Below are positions 33,059-42,207 of a DNA stretch of 64,000 nucleotides, piece after piece. Below the pieces are notes generated by a model. The model ran no database searches. It was not told the origin of the DNA and saw only the letters and a list, made by a program, of their open reading frames with translations. The position numbers and the translations under genes were made by a program. Position 1 is the first letter of the stretch, and every line of letters begins with the position of its first letter. The DNA is from Pedobacter panaciterrae (lineage in GTDB: Bacteria; Bacteroidota; Bacteroidia; Sphingobacteriales; Sphingobacteriaceae): NCBI RefSeq assembly GCF_001636695.1, contig NZ_LGEL01000011.1:207973-271972 (forward strand). The letters run 5' to 3'.

Positions 33059-34417
33059 TTAAATAATTTCAAAGTAGCGCTTAAGCTCCCAGTCTGTTAC
33101 TACTTTGGCATATTGTTTCCATTCCCACTCTCTTGTTAACGTAAAATGCTCAACAAACTGATCTCCAAACAGCTCTTTTGCCACTGCAGATTGCTTCATT
33201 TTTTGAGTAGCTTCATAAAGGTTGGCAGGTAATATGCCATTTGAAAGGTCCCTGTAACCATTTCCTTCGGTAGCTTCTTTTAACAGTTTCATTTTGTTTT
33301 TAACGCCATATAAACCCGCAGCAAGGCAGGCTGCCAAAGCCAGATATGGATTAGTATCAGAACCTACCACTCTTGTTTCTAAACGTGTTGCTTTGGCATT
33401 ACATGGCAATGCCCTTAAGGCTACCGTCCTGTTATCGATACCCCAGGTTAAGGTAGTTGGAGCCCAGGCTCCTTCAACCAATCGTTTATAACTGTTAATG
33501 GTTGGTGCAATCATAGGTAATATTTGCGGCAAACAATGTAATTGGCCCGCTATATAGCTTTTCATCAGATCACTCATCTTATGCTGATCTTTTTCATCAT
33601 AAAACAGGTTGTGTTTCGAATCTTTATCCCACAAACTTTGGTGTACATGTCCGCTGCAGCCAGGAAGGGTTTCAGTGATCTTTGCCATAAAGGTAGCCAT
33701 AACGCCATGCTTATAGGCAATCTCTTTTACCGCAGTTTTAAACAGCACAGCCTGATCTGCTGCCTGCAGAACAGGTGCGTATTTAATGGCGGCTTCATAA
33801 ACTCCCGGTCCGGTTTCTGTGTGCAGCCCCTCAATAGGTATTCCAAATTTGGAGAGCAGATCAAAAAGATCTGTCATGTATTCATTTTTTAAGGTACTCC
33901 GTAAAATGGAGTAACCAAACATTCCCGGGGTTAAAGGTGTAAGGTTTTGATAACCTTTTTGATGTGCCGTTTCTGGTGTTTCGGCAAAATTGAACCATTC
34001 AAATTCCTGTGAGAAATAGGGCAAAAAGCCACTTTGTTCTGTATCTGCCAATACCTTGCGCAGTAATTGCCGCGGACAGGTATACCCTGGCGTTTCATTG
34101 TCGTCTACAAAATCTCCCAGGAAAAAAGGAATATCATTTTCCCAGGGTATTTTCCGGAAGGTGCTTAGATCAAGCTTTACCATCGCATCCGGATAACCGG
34201 TATGCCAGCCGGTAAATTTCGCATTATCGTAAGCCACATCGCCCATATCCCACCCGAAAGTAACGTCGCAAAACCCTAACCTTCCTTCTGCTACAGAGCT
34301 AAACTTCTCTGCAGAGATGTATTTACCCCTTAAAACGCCATCAATATCGGCAACGGCTAGTTTTACTTTTCCTGACGGATGCTGTTTTACATATGCTAAT
34401 ATTTCTTGTGTTGTCAT
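33059..34417 (-). CDS. Glutamine-synthetase-like gamma-glutamyl-amine ligase
   Basis: The protein has 452 residues with a short beta-grasp N-domain (about 15-105) and a glutamine synthetase catalytic domain. Metal and substrate residues are visible in SQEFEWF (Glu138/Glu140), HTETGPGVYE (Glu201/Glu208), GHVHQS (His257/His259) and NPYLALAA. Length and motifs fit the PuuA/GlnA3/GlnA4 group, which ligates glutamate to amines using ATP, better than the true GlnA of this phylum. The start overlaps the permease stop by 4 bp. Ethanolamine is the most likely amine, from the permease and the alcohol dehydrogenase. Confidence 0.88.
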   Translation of the reverse strand: MTTQEILAYVKQHPSGKVKLAVADIDGVLRGKYISAEKFSSVAEGRLGFCDVTFGWDMGDVAYDNAKFTGWHTGYPDAMVKLDLSTFRKIPWENDIPFFLGDFVDDNETPGYTCPRQLLRKVLADTEQSGFLPYFSQEFEWFNFAETPETAHQKGYQNLTPLTPGMFGYSILRSTLKNEYMTDLFDLLSKFGIPIEGLHTETGPGVYEAAIKYAPVLQAADQAVLFKTAVKEIAYKHGVMATFMAKITETLPGCSGHVHQSLWDKDSKHNLFYDEKDQHKMSDLMKSYIAGQLHCLPQILPMIAPTINSYKRLVEGAWAPTTLTWGIDNRTVALRALPCNAKATRLETRVVGSDTNPYLALAACLAAGLYGVKNKMKLLKEATEGNGYRDLSNGILPANLYEATQKMKQSAVAKELFGDQFVEHFTLTREWEWKQYAKVVTDWELKRYFEII

Positions 34418-35730
34418 GCATTAGATGGTTTAAAGATTCTGTACAGCAAAAAGGTTACGATCAGTATGGAGAAATAGATAAGTCCTAGTTTAGGATTGAA
34501 AATAAACATGGCAATAATAGAGCCCGTTGCAATAATAAGCGATATAATTGGAAATGCCGGATAAAAAGGAGCCCGAAAGGGCCTTGGCAGATCGGGTTCG
34601 CGCTTTCTAAGTATAACAATGGAAATCATGGAAATGATGTACAATGTAAGCGCTCCAAAAACGGAGACGATGATGATCTCTGATGTTTTACCTGAAAGCA
34701 AAGCCAGAATACCGATGACCATGTTTCCAATTAGCGCATTTGCCGGGGTATGGAAACGTGGTGATATTTTGCCCAGAAATGATGGGATATTGTGTACTCT
34801 GCCCATTTCATATGTTGATCTTCCGGCAGCAAGTATGAGTCCATGAAAAGAAGCAATCAACCCAAACAAGCCTACAGTAATCAGTAAATGGTACATAAGG
34901 TGATTACTTCCTGTTATTTTTGCAAGGGCTAAAGGAAGCGGAGAATCTGATGTTTCTCCGCTTATTCCATTTTTATAAACTATTGCTTCCCAGCCGGCAA
35001 TGCCGGTGGCTGCAATAAATATTAATATACATAGTATTGCCAGTGTGAAGATGGCCCAACCAAAGCCTTTACTAATGTCTTTTTGTGGGTTCTTGGTCTC
35101 TTCGGCCACATTGGCAATTCCCTCTATACCCAGAAAGAACCAGATGGCAAACGGAATGGCTGCAAATACCCCTCCCCATCCATTGGGCATTGCATTGCGG
35201 GTAAGGTTTGCTACTTCGAATTTCGGCAGTGCAATACCTGAGAATAAAAGCAGTTCTCCTACCGCAAGCACAGTAATGATAACCTCAAACGAGGCCGCTG
35301 CTTTTACACCATACACATTGAGCCCGGTAAACACAAAATAGATGGCGACTGCACTGGTTAGTATGGGCACTTGTGGGAAAAATGCATTGAAATACGCACC
35401 GATTGCAAATGCAATGGCCGGAGGAGCAAGTATAAATTCTACAATCTGAGCAATACCCGCAATAAAGCCAATATTTTTACCCATCGCTTTGTTTGCGTAA
35501 TCAAATACTCCACCTGCCTTAGGTATGGCACAGGCAAGCTCCGCATAGCTGAATGTAAAGGTTACATACATTACCATGATTACTATTGTAGCTATGGCCA
35601 TCCCTCCTGTACCACCTTTCTCGAGGCCCAGGTTCCATCCAAAATACATACCCGAAATGACATACCCTACTCCAAGCCCCCAGAGCATAAACGGGGTGAG
35701 CGTTTTTTTTAAACCTTTGTTTTCTGTCAT
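34414..35730 (-). CDS. APC-family amine permease, ethanolamine-permease type
   Basis: The 438-residue inner-membrane protein has about 12 hydrophobic segments. The N-terminal stretch LWGLGVGYVISGMYFGWNLG and the following SYAELACAIPKAGGVFDYA closely resemble the ethanolamine permease (Eat) family as I know it. That is a narrower call than general APC amino-acid permease and points to ethanolamine or a related amino alcohol. It is the first of five tightly linked genes and starts 41 bp after the susD stop, so it may be read from the susCD transcript; no separate promoter is visible in that gap. Confidence 0.85.
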   Translation of the reverse strand: MTENKGLKKTLTPFMLWGLGVGYVISGMYFGWNLGLEKGGTGGMAIATIVIMVMYVTFTFSYAELACAIPKAGGVFDYANKAMGKNIGFIAGIAQIVEFILAPPAIAFAIGAYFNAFFPQVPILTSAVAIYFVFTGLNVYGVKAAASFEVIITVLAVGELLLFSGIALPKFEVANLTRNAMPNGWGGVFAAIPFAIWFFLGIEGIANVAEETKNPQKDISKGFGWAIFTLAILCILIFIAATGIAGWEAIVYKNGISGETSDSPLPLALAKITGSNHLMYHLLITVGLFGLIASFHGLILAAGRSTYEMGRVHNIPSFLGKISPRFHTPANALIGNMVIGILALLSGKTSEIIIVSVFGALTLYIISMISIVILRKREPDLPRPFRAPFYPAFPIISLIIATGSIIAMFIFNPKLGLIYFSILIVTFLLYRIFKPSNA

Positions 35731-35771
35731 TTGATGATTTCGGTTACATGATTATAAATATAAGATAATTA

Positions 35772-37334
35772 CTACTTTAACAACCACATTTGCTGATTTA
35801 CATCATCACTTCCTCCATATTGGCTTTGAATAGCTGAGGATACATTATCCGAATTATAATCCAATTCATCAGACGGGTACAACCAGCGTAAAGGAAACTT
35901 TGTAGATGGGGTATTCAGGTTAGTGGTAGAATTAAGGATGAACTTAGGGTAACCAGTTCTTCTGTTCTCGAACCAGCCTAAATATTTGCTGCCCTGTAAG
36001 TAATTGGCAAGGTACTTTTGAGTAATAACCTTTTCAATTTGCTGTTCATTAGATCCGGTTAAGGCAACACCCGAAGACAATGGATATGCTGATATATAGG
36101 CATCATCCATCTTCACGTTATGGTTATAATCTATTAAATCCGGAGTATATGCTACTACAAATTTCATAGAACTGCTAATACCTTCAGCATAATAACTTTG
36201 TGCTGCCGTTCCACTAATCCACCCCCTTATAGTTGCTTCAGCTAACACAAACTGCAAGTCCCAATAACTAAAAACACTTACCGGTTCAGCATTTACCAGC
36301 TGTACATACCTATTGTTAATATCAGAGTAATCTTTACCTACACGCATAGTCTGTAACGCAGAGAATGCATTTGAAGGTTCCGCACCTATATAGGCATTGT
36401 AATCGCTTTGGGTAAGTCCGGCAGTAATTTTTACAGGAGACGGCTTAGCAAAATAAAATAATCGCTTATCCTTTAATTCCTTTAACGGGTCTATTAAGTT
36501 TGTAGAAAGCATGGTATAATTAGACTTTACAAACGAGTTACCGGAACCCGCCGGCACATCTGACCATGGATAGTTCTGACCGGCAGTATTGTTATATGCT
36601 AAGGCAAAATTATCGTCGTAGTTTCTCATTAAAGGTCTATTTGCAACAATTTCCTTAAACCTCTCTATTACTTTAAGATCCGCATCAGCAGTCTTTTTAT
36701 AAAGATTGATCAATACATGCAACTCAAAGCTATTAACCAATCGGCGCCATTTATCAACTTTACCTCCATAAATAGGATCTCCGGCAAAATCAACACCGGT
36801 TGAAAACAATTGATTTGCCTGGTCCAATTCATTCAAAACACCTAAAAATACAGCTTTCTGAGTATCGTATTTAGGTTTTAACGTATTGTCAGATTCCCCT
36901 TTCACCGCCTCAGAATAAGGAATATCCCCAACCTGCATACTGGTCATAAAAAATTGCCATGCTCTTATAAAATGGCCCAAGCCTTCGTAAGAATTTTTTA
37001 GCTCCGGACTGGTTGCATAGCCTACCATTGGCGATACATTGCGCAGAAGTGTAATTCTTGAGAAACTAGTTCTTCCTAGCTTATTGTATTGATTATTTTC
37101 CTGGCCTTCTCCCCAGGTTAGGTACTTACTCAGTAAAAACGACTGCATAAAGCCTTTGGTAGATTCGATATCCCCTTTTGTTATTTGAAGGATCATACTG
37201 GTAGCCAATAGGGCTGAGTTAACCTGAGTGGTTTTATTTGGGTCTGTATTAATATCATCATACTTTGTACACCCATTGCTTATCATTGTCAATACTGGCA
37301 ACAATAACATATATTTTAGAAACTTGCTTTTCAT
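35772..37334 (-). CDS. SusD-like outer-membrane lipoprotein (second pair)
   Basis: The 520-residue SusD-like_2 protein has an N-terminal signal and a Cys at 22 (ISNGC) as the likely lipid anchor. CTKYDDINTDPNKT at the mature start and helical repeats such as SYEGLGHFIRAWQFF are typical. It partners the STN-type SusC 27 bp upstream. Its neighbours downstream are amine-catabolism genes, not glycosidases, so the ligand may not be a plain polysaccharide. Confidence 0.88.
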   Translation of the reverse strand: MKSKFLKYMLLLPVLTMISNGCTKYDDINTDPNKTTQVNSALLATSMILQITKGDIESTKGFMQSFLLSKYLTWGEGQENNQYNKLGRTSFSRITLLRNVSPMVGYATSPELKNSYEGLGHFIRAWQFFMTSMQVGDIPYSEAVKGESDNTLKPKYDTQKAVFLGVLNELDQANQLFSTGVDFAGDPIYGGKVDKWRRLVNSFELHVLINLYKKTADADLKVIERFKEIVANRPLMRNYDDNFALAYNNTAGQNYPWSDVPAGSGNSFVKSNYTMLSTNLIDPLKELKDKRLFYFAKPSPVKITAGLTQSDYNAYIGAEPSNAFSALQTMRVGKDYSDINNRYVQLVNAEPVSVFSYWDLQFVLAEATIRGWISGTAAQSYYAEGISSSMKFVVAYTPDLIDYNHNVKMDDAYISAYPLSSGVALTGSNEQQIEKVITQKYLANYLQGSKYLGWFENRRTGYPKFILNSTTNLNTPSTKFPLRWLYPSDELDYNSDNVSSAIQSQYGGSDDVNQQMWLLK

Positions 37335-37361
37335 GAAAATTTTCTTTTAAGAATCGTTTAA

Positions 37362-40300
37362 TTAAAATCCAACTTTAAGATTAAAGCCAACCATACGCTG
37401 AGATGGCGAATTCAGGTTTTCATTGTCCAGATCAGGATCTGAATATTTAAAATTTGTCCACAAGAACAAATTTTGTCCGGTTAAAGACAACGAAGCCCGC
37501 TTAACGCCTAACTTATTTACAAATTTTACAGGAACACTATAACCCAATGACAGTTCTCTCAGTTTGATGAAGGATTCTTTCTGGATCCCCATATCACCAC
37601 CTCTATAATTTTGAGCAAAATCCTGATAGCCTACCTGCACATCATTTTTAGCATACTTTCTGGTGTCGCTGGTAATATTTCCATATTTATCGTAAGTCAC
37701 TTCTCCTGAAATAATCTTAACTCCATTACCAACGTAGTTATTGAGTCCGTTTACGACCTGATCATACCGATATTGATTATCGGATTCGGGATTGGTGCCG
37801 GTATCCCACATCTTGTCGTATACATAGTTATACATTAGTCCGCCTATCCTTCCGTCTATGTTTATCCCCAGCATCCAGTTTTTATAATTAAAGTTATTGA
37901 TAAAGCCAAAGCTGAAATCCGGCTCGCCATATCCATACTTTTTATTATAATCACTCTCTACAGGATAGCCATTATTATAGATCACATTGCCCGATGGATC
38001 TGTTAACCAATAAGAACTCAGATAAGTGTCTAAACGCTGGCCTTTTTTTACCCATGGATTATCAGCAGAATAAATTGGATCCAGATTATCGTAATAACGA
38101 TGTTGGGTAGACCAATTGATGATGGAACGCCACTCAAAATTGTTGTTTTTGATAACTGAACCATCCAGCGTGATCTCTATACCTCTTCTGGTATAAGTCT
38201 CCAATGAATTAACAATAGCCCTGGTAAATCCTGATGAACTTGGAAGAAATGCAGTATTGCCATTATTCTTTAAATCAGTTTGTCTGTTGTAATAGTACTT
38301 ATTAAAATAAGCCACATCTAAATGAAGACGTTTCTTAAACATGTAAGCTGATGTTCCAACTTCCCATGTACGCTGAGAGCTTGGAAGAAGTCCCTGACCA
38401 ATCAAATAATCTGGATAATTTGCAGAATTAAGGGTATTCCATGCAGACGAGGTTGTACTATACCCCAGATTAGTAGCATAAGGATCGAAAGGCGTTTTAA
38501 AGACTGCGAATGATCCTCTAATCTTAAACATATCGATCACTTCGGGCATTTTCATTAATTCTGAAACCACCACGCTGGATCCAATAGAAGGATAAAAATA
38601 AGCTCTTGAAGATGAAGGCTGGGTAGAACTCCAGTCATTCCTTCCCGTAAAATCTAAAAATATAGCATCATTCCAACCAACTGCTGCCCTTCCATAAAGA
38701 CTGTTTATTAATTTTGAGTTGTAATTAGGGTTAACCGAAACAGGCTCTACTGAACCTTTTAAAGAGTAAAAGGTAGGTGATATTAAACCACCCTTAGTTC
38801 CTGCTAATAAACTTTCTGCTACCTGATAAAACAAAGTTCCACCGGCAAGCGCTTCAAAAGACCACTTACTAACCTTTTTATTGAAAGTTAAAATCAAGTC
38901 ATCGTTTGTGCTATAGCCCCATGAATTATAAATACGGTATAAACCTTTAGCATCCCATCCCCCCAAACCGTTATCCCCACCTCTGGTAGAAAAAATGTTT
39001 GCTGTTGGATTACTCATTGTTTCTTTATTGCTGTAATTATCATAGCCTAACCGCAGCATCAGATTAAAATCACTATTAAATTTATAATTTGCTGTTACGC
39101 TTGCATTCATGGTATTATTAGTAATCCCATCAAGCTTCTCATAGGCAATAAGATAAGGATTATCATACCAGTTGGTATACATCCAATTTTGAGTTTGATT
39201 AGGCACCTTCCAGTAGTCTTTATAATCTCTGATGTCATACTCTGTACCTGTCCACATAATTAACTGATACAAATAACCCTGAGCGCCATACCCACCGCCC
39301 CATACCTGGGGTGCAGTTCTACGGCTTATACCTAAGCGGCTTTCAATTTTAAACTTGTCATTAACTATAATCTCTCCCCCCGCATTAAGATTAAGCATAT
39401 TCAGCTTCTGATTAGGAAACTGCCCTTTATTATAAATATGGTTTAATCCTATTTTAAAACTTCCATTTTCTCCTGATTGTGCAATAGTGATATTATTATT
39501 GGCAATAATGCCTGTACTCATGAAGTTCTTAAGGTTGTCTTTCCCTATAGATAGTAATGGCCTATTTTCCTCAAATTGCTTTGTTACCGGATTCCAATCT
39601 GTGGCTGTATTGCCTGCATTCAATCTGGGTCCCCATACATAATCATTGTCAATCTCACCATTTTGACCCCTGCCGTAAGAGCTCTGAACCTTGGGTATTG
39701 CTAAGTATCCCAATTGCAACATCGTATTGCTGTTTAGATCAACCGAAACTCCTTTTCCTTCACTTCCTTTCTTCGTTGTAATTAAGAAAACCCCACCGGA
39801 AGCCCGGGATCCATACAATGCTGATGCTGTTGGCCCCTTCAAAACATCCATACTTTCAATATCATCAGTTGGAATATCGCGCAGAGTTAAATTATTATAG
39901 GGTACACCATCTACAACAAGTAAAGCAGGTTCACCCCTCAGCTCAATGGTTGGCCTGGCATTAAACTCTGTGGAGTTCTTTACAACCAGCCCGGCTACAC
40001 GGCCAGTAAGCGATGTACCTACATCCACTCCTTTTACTGTTTGAAGTTCTTTACCACTTACCCTTTGTACAGCATAGCCCAAAGATTTTTCCTGTCTTTT
40101 TACACCCAGGGCAGTTACAACTACTTCAGATAGTTCCTGATCATTAATATCAAGTACTATATTTAAGCTGGTTACACCCGCCGGCACCATAACTTCTTTG
40201 GTGAGGTAACCGATGTATTTTACAACAAGTATATCTCCTTCATTTGCGCTAATACTAAATTCTCCGGTTGAACTTGAAGAGGTGCCGGCATTATTACCCT

Positions 40301-40772
40301 TAATCTGTATAGAGGCGCCCGGTAAAGGATTGCCATCCTTATCAACTACTTTTCCCTTTATATTAATCATAGAAAAAATATTGTTCATAGACCATCCTAT
40401 TTCAAGCCTATCTTTTCTTTTGATTACGATCATTTTATCAACAATCAGATAAGAAAATGGCCGATCCTTAAAGATCTGGTCAAGCGCTTCTTCAATACTG
40501 ACATCCTTAAATGCAACGCTGATCTTTCCCTGCTGTTTTATAGATCTGTTATTGTAAAAAAAGGTATAACCACTTTGAGCCTTTATGTGTTCAAACAGGT
40601 TATTGAAAGTGCTGTTTTTTTCAACAAGGGTAATCTTCTGCGAGAACCCTTCTGCAGAGACCTGGAGGCAACCAATGATTAGTAATATAACTGTTAATTT
40701 CATTGCCAATAAATTCGTTGATGAGAGAAGCCACCTCGTAAAAGGGACTTTCCTGCATAGATTTAAATTCAT
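37362..40772 (-). CDS. SusC-like TonB-linked transporter with STN signalling domain
   Basis: The protein has 1136 residues: a long signal region (about 1-45), an STN domain (about 50-115, with FNNLFEHIKAQSGYTFFY), a carboxypeptidase-regulatory-like domain (about 138-215), a plug (about 220-340) and a barrel ending in NLKVGF. The STN domain is what distinguishes receptors that signal to a FecR-type anti-sigma factor; the fecR and ECF genes lie just upstream in the same direction. Ligand binding therefore probably switches on this locus through the ECF sigma factor. Confidence 0.93.
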   Translation of the reverse strand: MNLNLCRKVPFTRWLLSSTNLLAMKLTVILLIIGCLQVSAEGFSQKITLVEKNSTFNNLFEHIKAQSGYTFFYNNRSIKQQGKISVAFKDVSIEEALDQIFKDRPFSYLIVDKMIVIKRKDRLEIGWSMNNIFSMINIKGKVVDKDGNPLPGASIQIKGNNAGTSSSSTGEFSISANEGDILVVKYIGYLTKEVMVPAGVTSLNIVLDINDQELSEVVVTALGVKRQEKSLGYAVQRVSGKELQTVKGVDVGTSLTGRVAGLVVKNSTEFNARPTIELRGEPALLVVDGVPYNNLTLRDIPTDDIESMDVLKGPTASALYGSRASGGVFLITTKKGSEGKGVSVDLNSNTMLQLGYLAIPKVQSSYGRGQNGEIDNDYVWGPRLNAGNTATDWNPVTKQFEENRPLLSIGKDNLKNFMSTGIIANNNITIAQSGENGSFKIGLNHIYNKGQFPNQKLNMLNLNAGGEIIVNDKFKIESRLGISRRTAPQVWGGGYGAQGYLYQLIMWTGTEYDIRDYKDYWKVPNQTQNWMYTNWYDNPYLIAYEKLDGITNNTMNASVTANYKFNSDFNLMLRLGYDNYSNKETMSNPTANIFSTRGGDNGLGGWDAKGLYRIYNSWGYSTNDDLILTFNKKVSKWSFEALAGGTLFYQVAESLLAGTKGGLISPTFYSLKGSVEPVSVNPNYNSKLINSLYGRAAVGWNDAIFLDFTGRNDWSSTQPSSSRAYFYPSIGSSVVVSELMKMPEVIDMFKIRGSFAVFKTPFDPYATNLGYSTTSSAWNTLNSANYPDYLIGQGLLPSSQRTWEVGTSAYMFKKRLHLDVAYFNKYYYNRQTDLKNNGNTAFLPSSSGFTRAIVNSLETYTRRGIEITLDGSVIKNNNFEWRSIINWSTQHRYYDNLDPIYSADNPWVKKGQRLDTYLSSYWLTDPSGNVIYNNGYPVESDYNKKYGYGEPDFSFGFINNFNYKNWMLGINIDGRIGGLMYNYVYDKMWDTGTNPESDNQYRYDQVVNGLNNYVGNGVKIISGEVTYDKYGNITSDTRKYAKNDVQVGYQDFAQNYRGGDMGIQKESFIKLRELSLGYSVPVKFVNKLGVKRASLSLTGQNLFLWTNFKYSDPDLDNENLNSPSQRMVGFNLKVGF

Positions 40773-40779
40773 ACTTTTG
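40749..40779 (+). promoter_or_regulatory. Candidate antisense promoter at the susC start
   Basis: On the plus strand TTTC (40749-40752), a 19-bp spacer and TACTTTTG (40772-40779) fit the Bacteroidota promoter with one mismatch in the -33 box. It would fire away from susC into its leader, toward the terminator at 40868-40899. Confidence 0.45.
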
Positions 40780-40785
40780 AATGTT

Positions 40786-40899
40786 TTGGTTTATACATTA
40801 ATTATTTAAACAAGGTATTTTTTGGGATCAACCTGAACATTATGTTCATTCTAATTGGATGGACAAGCCGGATCCTGTTGCAACCAGGGTCCGGTTTTT
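40786..40899 (+). ncRNA. Candidate cis-antisense RNA over the susC leader (DonS-like layout)
   Basis: A plus-strand intrinsic terminator (arms 40868-40877 and 40885-40894 with one G-U pair, then T5 at 40895-40899) stands alone between two minus-strand genes; no plus-strand gene precedes it. The promoter candidate at 40749-40779 would give an RNA of about 114 nt complementary to the susC 5' leader. A 15-bp palindrome (40834-40848, TGAACAT/ATGTTCA) lies inside. Antisense RNAs in this position, such as DonS in Bacteroides fragilis, repress PUL susC genes. No transcript evidence is available here. Confidence 0.5.
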
Positions 40900-40967
40900 C
40901 CTTCGAAAAAGATCTGTGGCTTTTGTATTTATATTCTCATATGCAAATGATTTAGGTTTATACTATT

Positions 40968-42134
40968 CTATTTTGTAATTATCAATTTTCTCTCTTGAAT
41001 TTTAAAATGCAGCCCACCTCCATAGGTTAGAACTTTAAGTACTTCAGATAACTTTACATTTCGTGGTATATCTCCCACAAACTCATCATCGGTTCTATTG
41101 ACCTCGTACACTACCTGGATGTCATACCAGCGGGAGAGCTGGTTCATAACAGTTAACAGGTTGTCGTTTTCAAAATGAAAATACCCGTTCTTCCAGGCCA
41201 TAACCTGCGTGATATTGGCAACTTCCACACTAATATCTTTCGATGGCTGGCTGCTTACCCTAGATTGCTGGCCGGGTTTTAGTATTTTACTATTATCATG
41301 GGCAATGGCTATGTTTGATTGGTTTGCAGCATGCAGAATCCGCCTTACCTGAACACTGCCCTCTAATAAAGTAGTCCGGGTATCCTTCTCGTCCTCGTAA
41401 GAGTTGATATTAAAATGAGTTCCCAGCACCTCTACTTCCTGCTTATCTGTTACTACAATAAATGGAAGGTTTTTATTTTTGAAAACCTCAAAATAGGCTT
41501 CCCCTGTTAATTTGATTTTCCGGTTTTTTGCATTGGCAAAACTGGTGGGAAATGTTACTGATGATGCAGCATTAAGCCATACCTTTGTTCCATCTGGCAG
41601 ATTAATCTGATATTCACCACCTCTGGGCGTGTTAATGGTATTATAATCGATTTCCTTTTTACCGGATTCGGCTATAGTATAAACCAGCTGGCCATTTGCA
41701 TTTTTGGTTATTTTTACCCCAGCCTGTTGTGCTATCTGCCCGTTGCTTGCATCAGTAAGTGAAATCTTAGAACCATCAGCAAGTGTTAGGGTTGCTTTGT
41801 TTCCTCCCGGATCAGCATCATGCTTTGCGTAAATTGATTTTAAATCAGAAAGTTTAACAGGTTTATTAAAATAGGAATACAGTCCTGCAGATAAAGCAAT
41901 TAAAACAACAGCCGCGGCGGCTATCTTATAAAATAATGGTCTTACTTTGTTTCTTTTATTGTAATCATTTTCATCTGCTTCGGCAATTCCTGCTTCTTCA
42001 TTCATTGCCGATAAAAAGTATTCATCTAACTTGCCTTCTTTTGCTAATTGGGCAAACACTTCCAATTCATTATCTGTAAGCTGTTTACTCAGGTAACGCT
42101 GAACAAGTATTTTGTAAAATTCTTTATCTTCCAT
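40968..42134 (-). CDS. FecR-family anti-sigma factor
   Basis: The protein has 388 residues: a cytoplasmic N-terminal sigma-binding part (about 1-70), one membrane segment (about 72-92, IAAAAVVLIALSAGLYSYF), a periplasmic FecR domain (about 165-270 with TPRGGEYQINLPDGTKVWLN) and a C-terminal DUF4974-like domain. It holds the ECF sigma factor until the STN domain of the downstream SusC reports ligand. It lies 73 bp after the ECF gene and 195 bp before susC. Confidence 0.92.
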   Translation of the reverse strand: MEDKEFYKILVQRYLSKQLTDNELEVFAQLAKEGKLDEYFLSAMNEEAGIAEADENDYNKRNKVRPLFYKIAAAAVVLIALSAGLYSYFNKPVKLSDLKSIYAKHDADPGGNKATLTLADGSKISLTDASNGQIAQQAGVKITKNANGQLVYTIAESGKKEIDYNTINTPRGGEYQINLPDGTKVWLNAASSVTFPTSFANAKNRKIKLTGEAYFEVFKNKNLPFIVVTDKQEVEVLGTHFNINSYEDEKDTRTTLLEGSVQVRRILHAANQSNIAIAHDNSKILKPGQQSRVSSQPSKDISVEVANITQVMAWKNGYFHFENDNLLTVMNQLSRWYDIQVVYEVNRTDDEFVGDIPRNVKLSEVLKVLTYGGGLHFKIQERKLIITK

Positions 42135-42207
42135 AATAGAGGCCTTTCAAATACTAAGACAATATTTGAAGCTCCTAGGGTAGCCGCTGGGAAAACTTTT
42201 TTTTAAT

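Noticed and set aside
29784-35730. Putrescine (Puu) degradation as the function of the operon
   Set aside because: No flavin oxidase (PuuB) or transaminase is present, an iron alcohol dehydrogenase takes its place, and the permease looks like the ethanolamine type. It is kept only as an alternative substrate.
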